Below are positions 11,601 to 22,410 of a stretch of 64,000 nucleotides of DNA, one piece after another. Both the position numbers and the translations under genes were made by a program. The notes beneath the pieces were generated by a model. That model was not told the origin of the DNA, made no database searches, and saw nothing but the letters and a program-made list of their open reading frames with translations. Position 1 is the stretch's first letter. The number at the start of each line of letters is the position of its first letter. Origin of the DNA: Dendrobium chrysotoxum (Eukaryota; Streptophyta; Magnoliopsida; Asparagales; Orchidaceae); contig CM034298.1 in the NCBI GenBank assembly GCA_019925795.1, forward strand, positions 28,077,556 through 28,141,555, given 5' to 3'.

Positions 11601-13102
11601 TTTGAAATATAAACACTAAAATGCAAGACAAGTTACCAACAAGCCAATTCACTTTCTTAAACAGGCTTTGCATATCTTAGAAAACTTTCATCTTAATGCC
11701 TCCAATTTTCCAAGAAGGGAATTTAAGAAATAAATTTCAGCACACCAATATATCTTTCCAACAACCACATAAGGATGATATACACCCTTCCACATCTTCT
11801 CTAATACTCTTTAATTCCTTCACATAAATGAAAACATGCCATCATGATTTTCTTTCCAACTATGAACAAAACCACTCATGCCATTTTCCAATCTCAAGTA
11901 AGAATAAAGCTATCACAAGTTATCCACTCCAAAATTAAACATATAAGCTTCCCATATGCAAATACACATAACATGAATGAATGAAACACATCTTCCAATT
12001 ATTTCAAATGTGTCTTAAAATCGATCTTGGAGTGACAAAAAATGTAACTCAACTATTTGTATACAATTGAGAGATAGAAAGATTTAGTGCAAATTTATTT
12101 CCTCCAAGAACTCACACTCTATCAATGAAATAAAATACATGTCATGCAAGATACAATCCCATGTCTCCATTACTTTTCTTATTAGATTAGCCATAGAATA
12201 TAGGTTAGCCCTTTTACATATCACCTTCATAACAAGGTCAAAAAACACCTTACCATATGACAAAAAGGGTAACAAAACAAGTTACCTGCTGGTGCGAGGG
12301 TCGGCTCAGCGAGGCAAGGGCCTCAGATGGCTAGGCCTAGCAATCGGTTGGAGAGAGACAGAGATGGAGTTCTATACTTGGAGTTCCTTATGAATAGAGA
12401 GAGGCGAAGAGGGGGATTCATGCCTTTGAGCTGTGTGAAACTGAGAGGTGCGGGCAGGGAGGGGGCTTTGCAAACTAGGAGCAGATGGATGGGGGCACGG
12501 CCTTGGCATTGGGCTTCCAAGGTCAAAGTGAACAAGAGAAAGGAAGGGGGAGAGGGGCTCGACTAAGCTTGTGAAATAAAGGGAGATGAGAGCCTGGGGG
12601 GCCTTTTTATATTTCTGCTATTGAGAGCCTAAGATCATGGAGGGGCAATTTTAGCGAATCAATAGGGAGAGGGATTATGGGGGAGAGGGTTAAACCGGCC
12701 TTAGCTGCACCTAAATCTTCTATTCAAATCTATTTGAATTCAAATCAATGGCTCAGATTAATCATGATTTAAAGATAAATTTAAGTGTTAATTTGTAATT
12801 CAAAAGCTTAATAATAATTTAGAGATTAATTTAGAATAGAATTGATAATTTAAAATAATTATTTTATGTTAGTTTTAAAATTAAAATAATTTTAAAATAT
12901 TAATTTTATCTCATTTACAATGATTTTAATTCAATTGAGTCGATGAGAACTGATTTAGGTTGAATTAAGAGGTCGAGTCCGTGCTATGTCAATGGGGATC
13001 CACCTAAGGGAAATCCTATAGGCAACTTCTATGCTAGGTTACGAGGACCTAGGAACTAGAGATGGATTCCAGGGAAGCTGACCTCGAATAATGAGGTCAA
13101 CA
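8659..13102 (-). mobile_element. Partial LTR of the same Gypsy family, copy B
   Basis: The sequence follows copy A (3,126-6,719) in order, including the C/A-rich sector, the GC-rich island and the terminal dyad. The TG terminus on the minus strand is at 13,102. The other end stops at 8,659, corresponding to 3,126 of copy A, so about 1.7 kb of the LTR 3' part is missing. Copy B has about 600 bp of extra AT-rich sequence near 9,545-10,140 and an expanded C/A-rich sector. No target-site duplication is seen (flanks TTAGG and GTCCT). ORFs within it are low-complexity or chance frames. Confidence 0.55.
11283..11510. repeat. Tandem repeat, about 72 bp x 3, in LTR copy B
   Basis: The word TTCACTTACATATAAA recurs at about 11,283, 11,355 and 11,426. 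It is followed each time by a CCACTTTCCAAAACA-like stretch and a CACCTTTCAAAACACAC word. This local expansion of the C/A-rich sector is not seen in copy A. Confidence 0.75.
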
Positions 13103-14178
13103 GTCCTCTCTCGTTATAGATTCTTAGAGAACAAATATATGTAAGGTGGCTCCCATAAAAACTCTAAAAGGCTAATTAATAAAGTTGTCAGTATGATCAT
13201 ACAATCTAATCAAGAGATCTTGAGCCCCCATTGTAGCTCCACCCCTCCTTACGTAGGATATTTTTTATAACTCATGAATTTACTTTGAAATAAATATAAT
13301 ATAATCATTGATTGATTTTCTATATTATTCCTTTCAAAATAATTAAGAAATTTAATATCTCATTTGACAAAATTTAGATCAAGATATTGTACCTAATTTT
13401 TCTTTGTTATTTTTGCTCTATGAATGTGTTGAGAACATATATCCATTGGAGATTCAAAATACTAAAAATTTCACATAAGTTAGTGAGTGTTTTGAAAGCC
13501 AATCTAGACAACTAATATAATTTATTGAAACCCTAAAGAAGTAGAAGGAAATGATTTGGTTAACCTATGATAGTTAAAAACTCATGAAGCAAAAGATAGA
13601 TCTTCTATACTATTGCTATGAATCAAAGTATAAATACTCATCATCTCTGTCAAGCTTATTGGAGTTTCTATCCAAGATACATTTAATTATAGTAGTGGTT
13701 ATATCTCCTTTATAAATTTAGAACTCTAGCCACCATATGTCTATACATGTTAGAATTTTGTTCTAAATCCCCTATTTGTATCAACTATGCCTCTATTGAG
13801 GATGAGATCACATTAAATTTTAAATTCATGTAAGGACTCTACACAAACAAAATGAAGAATGAACATTTTAAAAATAGCTCAGCATTATTCATGTAAATAA
13901 GATCTATTCTTATACAAACATGGTTCTCAATAAATCATATTCTCAGAGAATTAATTCAGCCAACCATTATAATTAAAATAAATAAAGTATATTCCATTTC
14001 AATGATAAATAAATGTATAAGAGAAAGAAATAGATGGATGTAACTAGGAAGTTCTTAGAAGCATAAATATAGACTCTCCTTGCTAGTGAATTCTATATCC
14101 TTGACTTTCACTCATTCACTTCATTCCTCTAGACTCTACCGAAGACTGAATACATGAGTACATAATGGTTACACCCCC

Positions 14179-14180
<2 letters not shown>
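13103..14180. other. Unclassified AT-rich sequence
   Basis: No ORF above background, no recognisable domain in six frames and no structural repeat. It precedes the homopolymer tract and palindromic-word cluster into which the outer LINE inserted, so it may be part of a decayed LTR. I could not assign it to a family. Confidence 0.3.
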
Positions 14181-14219
<39 letters not shown>

Positions 14220-14223
14220 AAAA
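14181..14223. repeat. Homopolymer tract C29 then A14
   Basis: Twenty-nine consecutive C (14,181-14,209) are followed directly by fourteen A (14,210-14,223). A short CCCCCGG precedes it. Such tracts are hard to sequence and assemble, so the length and even the join may be unreliable. Confidence 0.9.
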
Positions 14224-14254
14224 TCAACCATGCTATTTATATGTATAACTCATA

Positions 14255-14600
14255 AGTACCACTAGGGCTACAGCGTTGATAGTGCTAGCACCATGACACT
14301 CCCTTTTTAAAATGCACTGATGATTTTCTCTATCATAATGCTCTAACTAAATCATTGTGTCACTCCCTTATTATAACATATTTAACTAGTATGTTGTGGC
14401 ACTCAATCGATTTGGCATTGTAGTGCCCAGATTATCATTGTATCATTGGTGGAGATCTTGCACTATGGTGCTCAAGATGGCACTACAGCACTGATAAGTT
14501 ACATACTACGGCACTATGCACTTTTTCTTGAGCCAAAACTTAGGGATTGAATGGTGTGACATTGCAAAGTTTTGGTATCGCAGTGCTGGCACTTTTCTTC
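14255..14600. repeat. Cluster of imperfect palindromic words of the GCACTA/TAGTGC type
   Basis: Words such as GGCATTGTAGTGCC, GCACTATGGTGC, GGCACTACAGCAC and CGGCACTATGCAC recur between 14,255 and 14,600. They approximate the dyad GGCACTATAGTGCC. The design resembles the palindromic arrays of the Copia LTRs further right but with different half-sites. It may be a remnant of an LTR from another family. Confidence 0.5.
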
Positions 14601-14620
14601 CTTTTTTTTATCTCTTCAAC

Positions 14621-14637
14621 TAAATTCTCTTGCACAA
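14621..14637 (+). repeat. Left target-site duplication of the outer LINE
   Basis: TAAATTCTCTTGCACAA here is repeated perfectly (17 of 17) at 20,539-20,555, directly after a poly-A tail. This defines the insertion limits of the outer LINE. Confidence 0.95.
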
Positions 14638-14718
14638 CCTTTGAATGGTATGTTGAAGGAGATAGAAACTATGAGATTTTGAAATTTCCTATTCTTTTAT
14701 TTCATTTTTCCTACTTTT

Positions 14719-15510
14719 ATGGCAGATGGTGTCCATCAGCCTCATCTCGCCGGTGATGTTGATACAAAGATAAAGGTTCGATCTTTTAATGGAAGAATTT
14801 CAAGCATTCAAACACCTAGGAATCACTACACTGGCATTCAGATCAATGTAGGCGGCAACACAAGTTTTCAAAAAAAGTCAAATTTGTCATTGAATTTTAA
14901 TTCTTCTGAGTTTCCCTGACTTTCAAATGGCAAAGAAATTTTAATTTCAAATCAAGAATCAAAATTTTGAAGGAAGAAAAGTATGACATTTATCAAATAT
15001 TCTGAATCTTCTTATTCTAAATCTGTTAATCTTGATGATTCATCTTTATGCAAAAAAATTCCATTTCTACTAATTTGGTTTACATCAAGATTTTCAATCT
15101 CATTATGCACAAGAATCAATTTCTCTAACATATGATAGGAAAAATTCTTCCACAAAGATTGTGAATAATGAATTAAAGCAAATTTCTGAAGATCTTTTTA
15201 AATCTTCCAATGGTCTTCATAATCAATTTGAAGAAAAGATTTATTCACCATTACAATCAAATTCTAATTTGCAAAATGCATGGAGAAAACCTGATTATAT
15301 TTCTTTGGATTTTCATGAAGATTTCTCATCTTTTTCTAAAGATGGAAATATTGTTACTTTACATTTGCAATTAGAGTAGCAGAATTTACAATAATTGGAG
15401 AATGCTTTAGTCTTGAATGTTCTTGGTAAAAGACTCCCTCTATCTATTCTTAACAAAGAATTTCAAAGACTTTGGTCTAAATTTGGCTCGTTTCAAATGA
15501 CTAGTAAAGG
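14719..15510 (+). pseudogene. Outer LINE ORF1, N-terminal part (DUF4283-like)
   Basis: ORF1 proteins of plant L1 elements bind the element RNA. The start is taken at the ATG at 14,719 (MADGVHQPHLAGD), about 80 bp into the element. The frame breaks near 14,919 and resumes at 15,161. Two in-frame stops near 15,377 and 15,392 precede the DUF4283-like start (ENALVLNVLGKRLPLSIL), which runs to the inner LINE insertion at 15,510. The reading frame continues on the far side of that insertion at 18,435. Assignment rests on family resemblance and on the ORF1-then-endonuclease order. Confidence 0.7.
15495..15510 (+). repeat. Left target-site duplication of the inner LINE
   Basis: AAATGACTAGTAAAGG here matches AAATGACTGGTAATGG at 18,433-18,448 (14 of 16), just after a poly-A run. 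The ATG within both copies lies in the same ORF1 reading frame of the outer LINE. Confidence 0.9.
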
Positions 15511-17557
15511 AGACTTGGTGGATGATCAAGTGCTGATTGAGGAAGAGCTCTTTAGTTTCTTTCAAGATAAATGGAAAGAAAGAACTTGCAACTTGGAAGG
15601 TTGGCCCAAACCGTGGAGATGCTTAGAAGAGGATGTTAAAATTTTGTTGTCTAAAACCATTTCCTTTGAAGAAGTTGAGAAGGTGATTATGCACGGTGGG
15701 AGCAACTCCTCCCCAGGTAATGATGGAATAACATACTCCTTTTTTAAAGCATATTGGGACATTATCAAAATGGAGGTGTGGAATGCTATAAAAGAGTTCT
15801 TTGATACGGGTGTTATGAATGAAAAATGGAAGGAGACTATCATAGTGCTTATTCCTAAAGTGAATAACCCATTGACTCCATCCAACTTTAGACCTATTAG
15901 CTTATGCAACACTATATACAAGGTGGTGGCTAAAGTGCTTATGAATAGAATGTATCATTTCATTCCGAAATTGATTTCTAATGAACAAGTTGCATTTGTG
16001 AAAGGGAGATCTTTAACTGATCATGTGTTACTAGCTCAAGAGGTTATTCACAAATTCAAACATTCCAAATCCTCTAAAGGCCTAGTCTCTTTCAAAAATG
16101 ACATGGAATAAGCATATGACTCTATGGGGTGGTCGACCTTATGCAAAGCTTTGGAGTATTATGGATTCCCGAATACGTTTGCTAGGAGGATCTTGGGTTG
16201 TGTTCTCAATCCTAAGTTCTCTATAATGGTGAATGGCAACATGTCTAAGTGGATTCTTGCAAAAAGTGGATTTTGTCAAGGTTGTCCCTTATCCCCTATT
16301 TTATTCATTCTTTGTGCTCAATTGTTGTCCAATGCTTTTAGAAGTAAAGAAGATAAAATTGGTATTCAAATTAATACAAATGGGCCTAGAATTTCACATT
16401 TGCTATATGCGGATGATGTCATTATCTTTTCTGAAGTTAGGATGAATGCTATCAAGGAAAACAAAAACATCCTGATAAAGTTTACTAATTGGACTGGACA
16501 AAAGATCAACAACAGGAAATCATGCATGCTGTTCGGAAATTCTATCAAGAGGAGGAACAAGAAAGCTATAAGACAGCTGATGGGATTCAAATCAGTTAAA
16601 GAAATGAGATACCTTGGGGTGAAGCTTGCACTAAGAAGGCTGATTGGAGAGGATTTTCAATTTCTTATTAATAAAGCTTTAAAAATGATTAACATATGGG
16701 GAGGTAAATTCATCTCACTTGCAGGAAAAATTTTGTTGATCAAATCGGTTTTGCTGTCTTACGCCATATTCCATTGTACTAATTCGTTGGTTCCTAAAGG
16801 CATTCTTGTTGAGATTGACAAAATTTGTATAAGCTTCATATGGAATAAATCAGGGGGTATACCTGGGATGTATTATGTAAGCTGGAAAGTCATGTGTATG
16901 CCGTGGCAATGGGGTGGGAGAGCATTGCATTCCTGCAGCAATAAAACAGGGGCTTTGAGAGCTAAAATTTCTTGGAGGTATATTCAAGATAAGGATTCCT
17001 TGCTTCACAAATTTTTGTATCCAAAATATGGAAGGAAGACTCTCAATGGCATGGGGAAGAAGGCTGGTTCTAGTGCTTGGAAAATCATTCAAGATGGAGC
17101 TAAACATTTGGAGCCGATTTGCAGAAAGAGCTTAGCAAATGGGGAGTCCACTGATTTCTTCTTTGACATATGGGTGTTGGATAAAAGTCTAAGCAAATGG
17201 CCAACTTTTATGACAGCTGAAGATTGGAATAATACCTTGGTGAGGGATTTTATCTCTAATAACAATTGGAAGAAGGATGAGCTTTCTAAGATTATGGGAA
17301 TTGAATTGGTTAAATTAATCTCCCAAGTCCAAATCTATCCGAATCAGGGGGAGGACAAAATAGAACTTGTTCATAGATTATCTGGTAAATCAATCTCGAC
17401 TTTAGCATTTGAAGCTTCTTTGCACAATGAAGGCTATACTCCTTATTGGCATTGGATTAAATCAGCCAAGCTGAATCCGAAAGTTGAGGTGTTTTGGTGG
17501 AAGATTTTCACAATGGGCTCCCTACATTTTATTTCTTGTCTAAAAGAAAAATCTTAA
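15511..17557 (+). pseudogene. Inner LINE ORF2: reverse transcriptase
   Basis: This is a non-LTR RT, which copies element RNA at a nicked chromosomal target. The first stretch (to 16,111) has the N-terminal signature SPGNDGITYSFFKAYW, then FRPISLCNTIYKVVAKVL and QVAFVKGRSLTDH. A TAA at 16,109-16,111 interrupts a motif that is normally DxxKAYD. The rest is open from 16,124 to 17,557 and includes GFCQGCPLSPILF and the catalytic YADD at 16,406-16,417. The open frame extends upstream to 15,395, but that part belongs to ORF1 of the outer LINE, so the apparent 238-residue ORF is a chimera across the insertion junction. A frameshift near 17,505-17,525 separates RT from the C-terminal part. Confidence 0.92.
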
Positions 17558-18306
17558 AGGGATCAGCTTGTCCTAGGGGATGCCAAGAAATAGAAGACCT
17601 TCAACATTTAGTGGTGAGATGCAAGAAGATTCATGAAATCTTGATCTACTTGTCAAAGTGGGGGTTTAGCATCCCAATTTTAAATTCAATTCAGGATTGT
17701 TATAGGTGGATATCAAAACAAGATATCTTCTATAAAAATCTGTATTGCACTACGGTGTTTTTAAGTTGGAAAGCAAGGAATAAGCTGATTCACAATGGGA
17801 AAAATGATAGCTCCTTAGTCATAGCAGCTAATGCAATGAGTTCAGCCTCAATTTCAATTTTTGGTAGCAAATACTCGAGAAAACTGGGTACTAACCAACC
17901 TCTAAGGTTGTTTAATGAGCATTGGTACCCTCCCCCTCCCGATTGGATTAAAGTGAATGTTCATGCAGCCTTACTTCCTTCATACATGGGAGGGGTAGGG
18001 GGAGTTTTCCATGATCATAAAGGAAGCCTAGTGCTAGCATTTGGAAAATCTTGTATTCACTGGGATATCTCTACATTGGAGTTGGTGGCCACCCAAACAA
18101 TCAAGGAAGTGATAAAAGATTGGATGTTAGATAATGCAAATATTATTAAGGTTCTTCAAGGGGCTCAAGAACCCGGTGGTCAAGAAGTGGAAGATGACTT
18201 CTCTTTTTGGGAGTTCAATCATGTTATTTTCAATTCTATTTCTAGAACTTGTAATAAGTTAGCTGACCTATGTGCTAGTTATTCTCTTGTTAGTTCTTTT
18301 ATTTAG
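17494..18306 (+). pseudogene. Inner LINE ORF2 C-terminus: zf-RVT and RNase H-like domain
   Basis: This continues ORF2 in another frame. The first part matches the zf-RVT region (NGLPTFYFLSKR, CPRGCQEIEDLQHLVVRC, with Cys/His spacing). An RNase H-like domain follows from about 17,920 (PPPPDWIKVNV, GGVGGVFHDHKGSLVLAFG, TLELVATQTIKEV). RNase H domains of this kind occur in a subset of plant L1 LINEs and would remove the RNA strand after first-strand synthesis. The first catalytic Asp, expected in KVNVDGA, is His here, and the segment around the later acidic residues is shortened. It is almost certainly inactive. Confidence 0.8.
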
Positions 18307-18432
18307 GAAGATTGTAATATGGATAAGATTCCTCCTCGTTTTATGGATTTGTTAAAGGAGGAATCTAATGCCTTGGGATTGTAGTTTTTCTTTATTATAA
18401 TTAATGCAATCTTAGTGCATTTCCTTCAAAAA

Positions 18433-18448
18433 AAATGACTGGTAATGG
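18433..18448 (+). repeat. Right target-site duplication of the inner LINE
   Basis: AAATGACTGGTAATGG follows the poly-A of the inner LINE and restarts the outer LINE ORF1. It differs at two positions from the left copy at 15,495-15,510. Confidence 0.9.
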
Positions 18449-19608
18449 TGTTGATTGGGTCCTTTGTAATTTTCAAAACAAAAAAGCTAAAGAAAGCATT
18501 TTAAGTGGTGGTCCTTTGTTTATTTGTAATCACATTATAGGAATAGATAAATGGACACCATCTTTTTCTCCTTTCTCTATGAAAGATATTTTTTCTCCTG
18601 TTTGGATATGGTTTCCTCATTTACCCTTCATTGTTGGGATTGAATCAACATCTCTAGAATTACATCGAGAATTAGTCATCCTTCGCTTTTAGATTCTTAG
18701 GCATTCGGTTGGAATAGAAGAAATTTGCTAGAGTCTGTATTAGACTTAATCTAGAAAATAAATTGCCTACTAGTGTTTGGATTGAAGGTGCAAAAGGTCA
18801 TAGTAATAAAAATAATTATTATTTAAATTCTCATCAGATGAACATTGATCTTTCTGTTAAAGATAATAGTAATAAAAATGTTGTTGGTTCTTTTGTTAAA
18901 GAAAAATCTTAAGCGAGCTAGATAATTGAGAGAAACAAAATGAGGAAACCAAAGCAAGTTAAAGGTGAAGAAGAGCTGAAAAATAAGAAGTCATTTAATG
19001 GTTCTAGATTTTCTCCTTTTCAAGAAAATATTTCCAATTATACAGTTGATTCAGTTCAAAACTTATCTACTTATATCAATCTAAATATCAACAATTCAGT
19101 TTCTTCTACTGACATCAACAATGTATCTTCTATCAACAAGGCTATTTCTGGTACAAAAATTTTAGTTATGGAAGACAATGAAACTAAGTTATTTCTTCTA
19201 TCAAAATCTGTTGATATCAATAATCCTCATTCATCTTATGTGACTGTTTATGCTATTAACATCAACAATTCAGGTTTTATCATTAATGCAATTTAGGTTA
19301 CAGAAAAAACTAAAGATTTATCAAATATTTTTAAGACTCCTTCTAAAAAAGTTGTTCAAAGTTTGTCTTTTGGAATGTCATCTAAAAGTCTTATAATAGT
19401 TCCTGAAGAGAAAAATAATAGTAAGGAATCGGCATCCAACAGTATTCAGATTTGCAATTCTAATTCTTTCCAACCATCTATTTATGAGAAATCTAAATCT
19501 TCTAGCAATAATGCAAAGCTTAGTAAAGAATTGAGGCATTTAGGACCAATTAAAGAGGTTCCTAGAAAAAGATCAACTATTGGGGAGGCATCCCCCTTAG
19601 TTAGATGA
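18435..19608 (+). pseudogene. Outer LINE ORF1, C-terminal part (DUF4283-like)
   Basis: The frame resumes at 18,435 with the middle of a DUF4283-like domain: VDWVLCNFQNKKAKESIL, GGPLFICNHIIGIDKWTPSF, then FSPVWIWFPHLP. After a frameshift near 18,690 the domain goes on (FARVCIRLNLENKLP, SVWIEGAKG, about 18,720-18,800). A Ser/Asn/Lys-rich, low-complexity tail fills 18,940-19,608. This segment and 14,719-15,510 are one gene split by the inner LINE. Confidence 0.75.
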
Positions 19609-20426
19609 TGAAATCAATGCTATCTTGGAATTATAGAGAAGCCCGCAAGAAGCAAGAGGGCTATAAAGTATATTCGATTTTGAATGTAGGCGTTATTGCA
19701 GTTATTTAGCTTCCTTTGTTTGGATCATCTAAGAAGTTAGTTTGATACTTCATAGATGCTATTATTGGCTTGAAGTGGGATCCCATACCCTCAAAGCTAA
19801 TGGATGGTAGTGTTTTGTTCTTTGAAGTTCAAGTCTTGTGTCTAGTAGTAAACTTGAAGGGAGTGGAGATTTCAATTTCTGGAATAGTAGAAGTTCAGAA
19901 GTTCCTATGTTTTCAAATGGCTGAAGAATTAGATTTTGAGGTCATTGTAATATTTATGGAGAATTGTTGTTCTTCTTTGAGTAAGGTTTTATCTGCTAAG
20001 GGGAAGGCTGGTTTAACAATCATGGAGCTCTATCTCTTAGGGGCTATTGAACACTTATCTAGGATATGTGAAGTAGTGGTTACAGGGAAAAATATCTTTT
20101 CGGTTAGAGTGTTGACTGGTCTATCGATGAGTATCAATATTTCTGGTCCTAATAAGGAAGAAGTGGCAATATGGTCGCTAGGATTTAATGATTTCACTTT
20201 ATTTTTTAATTTGCATTATGAAATTAGAGTAATGGAATTTGGGACTCTTCCTAGTGTTCACCTTTTACCTAATTGGGAACTCTGGGATATTAACCAACCT
20301 ATTTGGTTGTTTAACATTTGGTGTCCCCAACACCTAAATTGGTTCAAAGTGAGGAGTAGTGGATCTTATTTCCATTATGACATATTACAAATACATTTTT
20401 CTTATGCTTTGTTTTCTTTTCAATAA
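19609..20426 (+). pseudogene. Outer LINE ORF2 remnant: endonuclease start fused to RNase H fragment
   Basis: Near 19,612 the frame reads MKSMLSWNYREARKK, like the start of an L1 AP-endonuclease (usually ISWNxRG). More of the endonuclease follows in broken frames to about 19,900. The middle is not recognisable. From about 20,290 the text NQPIWLFNIWCPQHLNWFKV matches the linker into RNase H seen in the inner LINE (NQPLRLFNEHWYPPPPDWIKV). RT is absent, so a deletion removed the middle of ORF2. It has no coding capacity. Confidence 0.6.
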
Positions 20427-20538
20427 TGTTTCCTTTCCCAATGCTAAGAAAGGGAAGCCTTTTAGCTTTATTTCTTTTCTAGCTTGTAATAGTTTTTTTC
20501 CTAGACTTAATGAAATTTGCATTTCTTCAAAAAAAAAG
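20427..20538 (+). other. Outer LINE 3' untranslated end with poly-A
   Basis: A short 3' end with CTTAATGAAATTTGC and a TTCTTC word leads to a poly-A run at about 20,528-20,537. The inner LINE has a similar 3' end (TTAATGCAATCTTAGTGC, then CCTTC and poly-A), so the two are relatives. Confidence 0.8.
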
Positions 20539-20555
20539 TAAATTCTCTTGCACAA
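20539..20555 (+). repeat. Right target-site duplication of the outer LINE
   Basis: TAAATTCTCTTGCACAA, identical to 14,621-14,637. Confidence 0.95.
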
Positions 20556-20929
20556 AATCATCAAGTGAGGCACTTTTACAGTAAAAGAAAATAGTGCAAA
20601 TCTAACAAAATTTTTACTAACACACATACAATATGAAGTTAATTGTATAATATGCATTTTTCTCCAGTTCATTCTAAAAGATTATTTTTTCAATTAGTGA
20701 ACTAAAGTAAATCATTCAACTCCATCTACATCATATACTACAATTATATTCATACAATACAAAATGATTTATTATGTTAGCTAATCCTTTCATATTTTTT
20801 TTTGTGATGGGGAACCTCCTAGTATATGCATTCAAGTCAGAAAAATAAAACAAAAAATAAACATAATACTTATACAAAATTATAAATGCATCACATACAT
20901 ATGAACTAACTTTTGCACAATAATTTTAG
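20556..20929. other. Unclassified AT-rich sequence right of the outer LINE
   Basis: No gene or repeat is recognised. By position it could be the region between the Copia pol remnant on its right and that element's 3' LTR, now interrupted by the outer LINE. Confidence 0.3.
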
Positions 20930-22409
20930 GCAACTAGATCTATCACTCCTAACCTAATATTGAGTGCACTAAACCTCTTATAATGGAGTGCCTTTATAAA
21001 AATATATATCAATTAGTTTTCTGCATTCATGAATTAAATATCAAAATCACCCTTTGATACATGATTTTTTCACATAAATATACTTTGTATGTGAATGTTA
21101 AATTAGATTTTTTGTCATTAAATGGCACTAGTATTATCAAATATTTTTGGGATGGTTCCTACTTATAGGACAATATTAGTAAGTTGTTTCTTTAGCTATA
21201 AGACTTCATAAAAATAGTTTCCGGCAAAAATATAATTTGCTTCTATGGTAGATAGTGAAATATAATTTTATTTTTTACTTGACTTGAAAATTATTGAATA
21301 TATAACAAACTGACTTGTTCCTAAAGTACTTTTTATTAATCCTACATCCTACAAAATTAGAATTTTAATATCTTATTAACTCATTACATGATATCCCTAG
21401 GATACCAAATACATAAGTTAGGTTTCCTTATGAGATACCGAAGAATCCATTTTACTGCTATTAAGCATGATTCTTTAAGATCAACTTGACATCATACACA
21501 AATACATATGCTAAATATAATGTTAGGTCTACAAGTAGTCTTGTATTGTAGTGATCCTATCTACTTTCTTACCACTAATGCCTTTGTCTAGTTAAGTAGC
21601 AGGGCTAATGGGGGCATTCATGTTATTACATCCTTCTATTTATGATCTTTTTATTTGTTCCTTGATGTATTTGATTTGACTCAGAAAAATGCCATCTTTT
21701 CTTTATTTTACATTTAATCTTAAGAAATAAGTTAGTTCTCCCATTGTACTAATCTTAAATTTCTGATTCATCGTAGATAAGAGATCTTCACATAACCTTT
21801 CAATTGTGGATCCAAATAATGTGTTATCTACATATATTTGTTCTCTCAGAGTATTAGATCTTATCCTTTTGAAAAATTAGGTGATAAATATAGGATCATT
21901 TACAAATTATTTACCTAGAAAAAATGTATTAAGCCATTTGTTGCATGCCCTTGGTACTTATTTTAGTCCATTGAGAGCCTTTTTTAAATTATAGACATGA
22001 TTAAGAAATAAAACATTTTTAAAGATTGGCAGTTATTCAATATACACATCTTCATTTATTCCTCCATTTAAAAATACATTTTTATATTTATTTAGATAAT
22101 TTGAATCACCTAAAACATGCAAATGCTAAAAGTACCCAATAGCCTCTAATCTTGCTATTGGAGTAAATGTTTCCATAAAGTTTATTCCTTCTCTTTGATT
22201 TTAGCCTTTCACTACTAATCTTTCCTTATTTATTATTATTGATATGGAATTATTTAACTTATTCTTAATTACCCATTTAGTGTCAATATATAGTTCTATT
22301 TCTGGCAAATGGATCTCCTATACTTAAGTCCTTACGATGAATTGATGCATACCTTCAATCTTTAGGTAGTGATACATGATTTGAGGTCTATCTTTGACGT
22401 TTATGTTAT
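20930..22409 (-). pseudogene. Decayed Copia pol (RT and RNase H), Copia-3
   Basis: Read on the minus strand from about 22,409, broken frames show the Copia RT-RNase H series in order. A KxRLVxKG-like word followed by a counterpart of the ETF segment of Copia-1 lies near 22,200. Then come FLNGGINEDVYIE, a YVDN-like remnant of the YVDD motif (about 21,820), STMGELTYFL and GIFLSQIKYIKEQ. RNase H follows: SLSTIEANYI near 21,250, then KGDFDI and IYIFIKALHYKRF near 20,990. Stops and frameshifts are numerous. Parallel segments of Copia-1 (25,114-25,922) align well, so this is an older relative. Gag, integrase and LTRs were not found. Confidence 0.75.
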
Positions 22410-22410
22410 C

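Larger units (their letters stand above)
15511..18432 (+). mobile_element. Inner LINE, 5'-truncated, inserted in ORF1 of the outer LINE
   Basis: The copy begins inside the region just before the RT domain, lacking ORF1 and endonuclease, and ends with a short poly-A at about 18,428-18,432. Five-prime truncation, poly-A and a 16-bp TSD are the standard signs of target-primed reverse transcription. It encodes RT, a zf-RVT-like region and an RNase H-like domain, with one nonsense codon in RT and one frameshift. Confidence 0.92.
14638..20538 (+). mobile_element. Outer LINE (plant L1 type), interrupted by the inner LINE
   Basis: Its limits are set by the 17-bp TSD. Without the inner insertion it is about 3 kb. 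It has a 5' leader, ORF1 (DUF4283-like, split by the inner LINE), a short endonuclease remnant, then a jump to the RNase H region and a 3' end with poly-A at about 20,528-20,538. Endonuclease C-part and RT are missing, so it is an internally deleted copy. Several stops and frameshifts show it is old. It inserted beside the palindromic-word cluster. Confidence 0.9.

Noticed and set aside
12139..12566. Overlapping ORFs on both strands
   Set aside because: They lie in the GC-rich island of the LTR, overlap in several frames and have no recognisable domain.
3126..13102. One coding-free LARD-like element with LTRs 3,126-6,719 and 8,659-13,102
   Set aside because: Not excluded, but no TSD, PBS or polypurine tract fits these ends, while a good PBS sits at 1,422-1,440. 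I prefer a longer LTR ending near 1,449.
15395..16111. Single 238-residue LINE protein
   Set aside because: The first about 39 codons are ORF1 of the outer LINE and the rest is ORF2 of the inner LINE, joined at the TSD.
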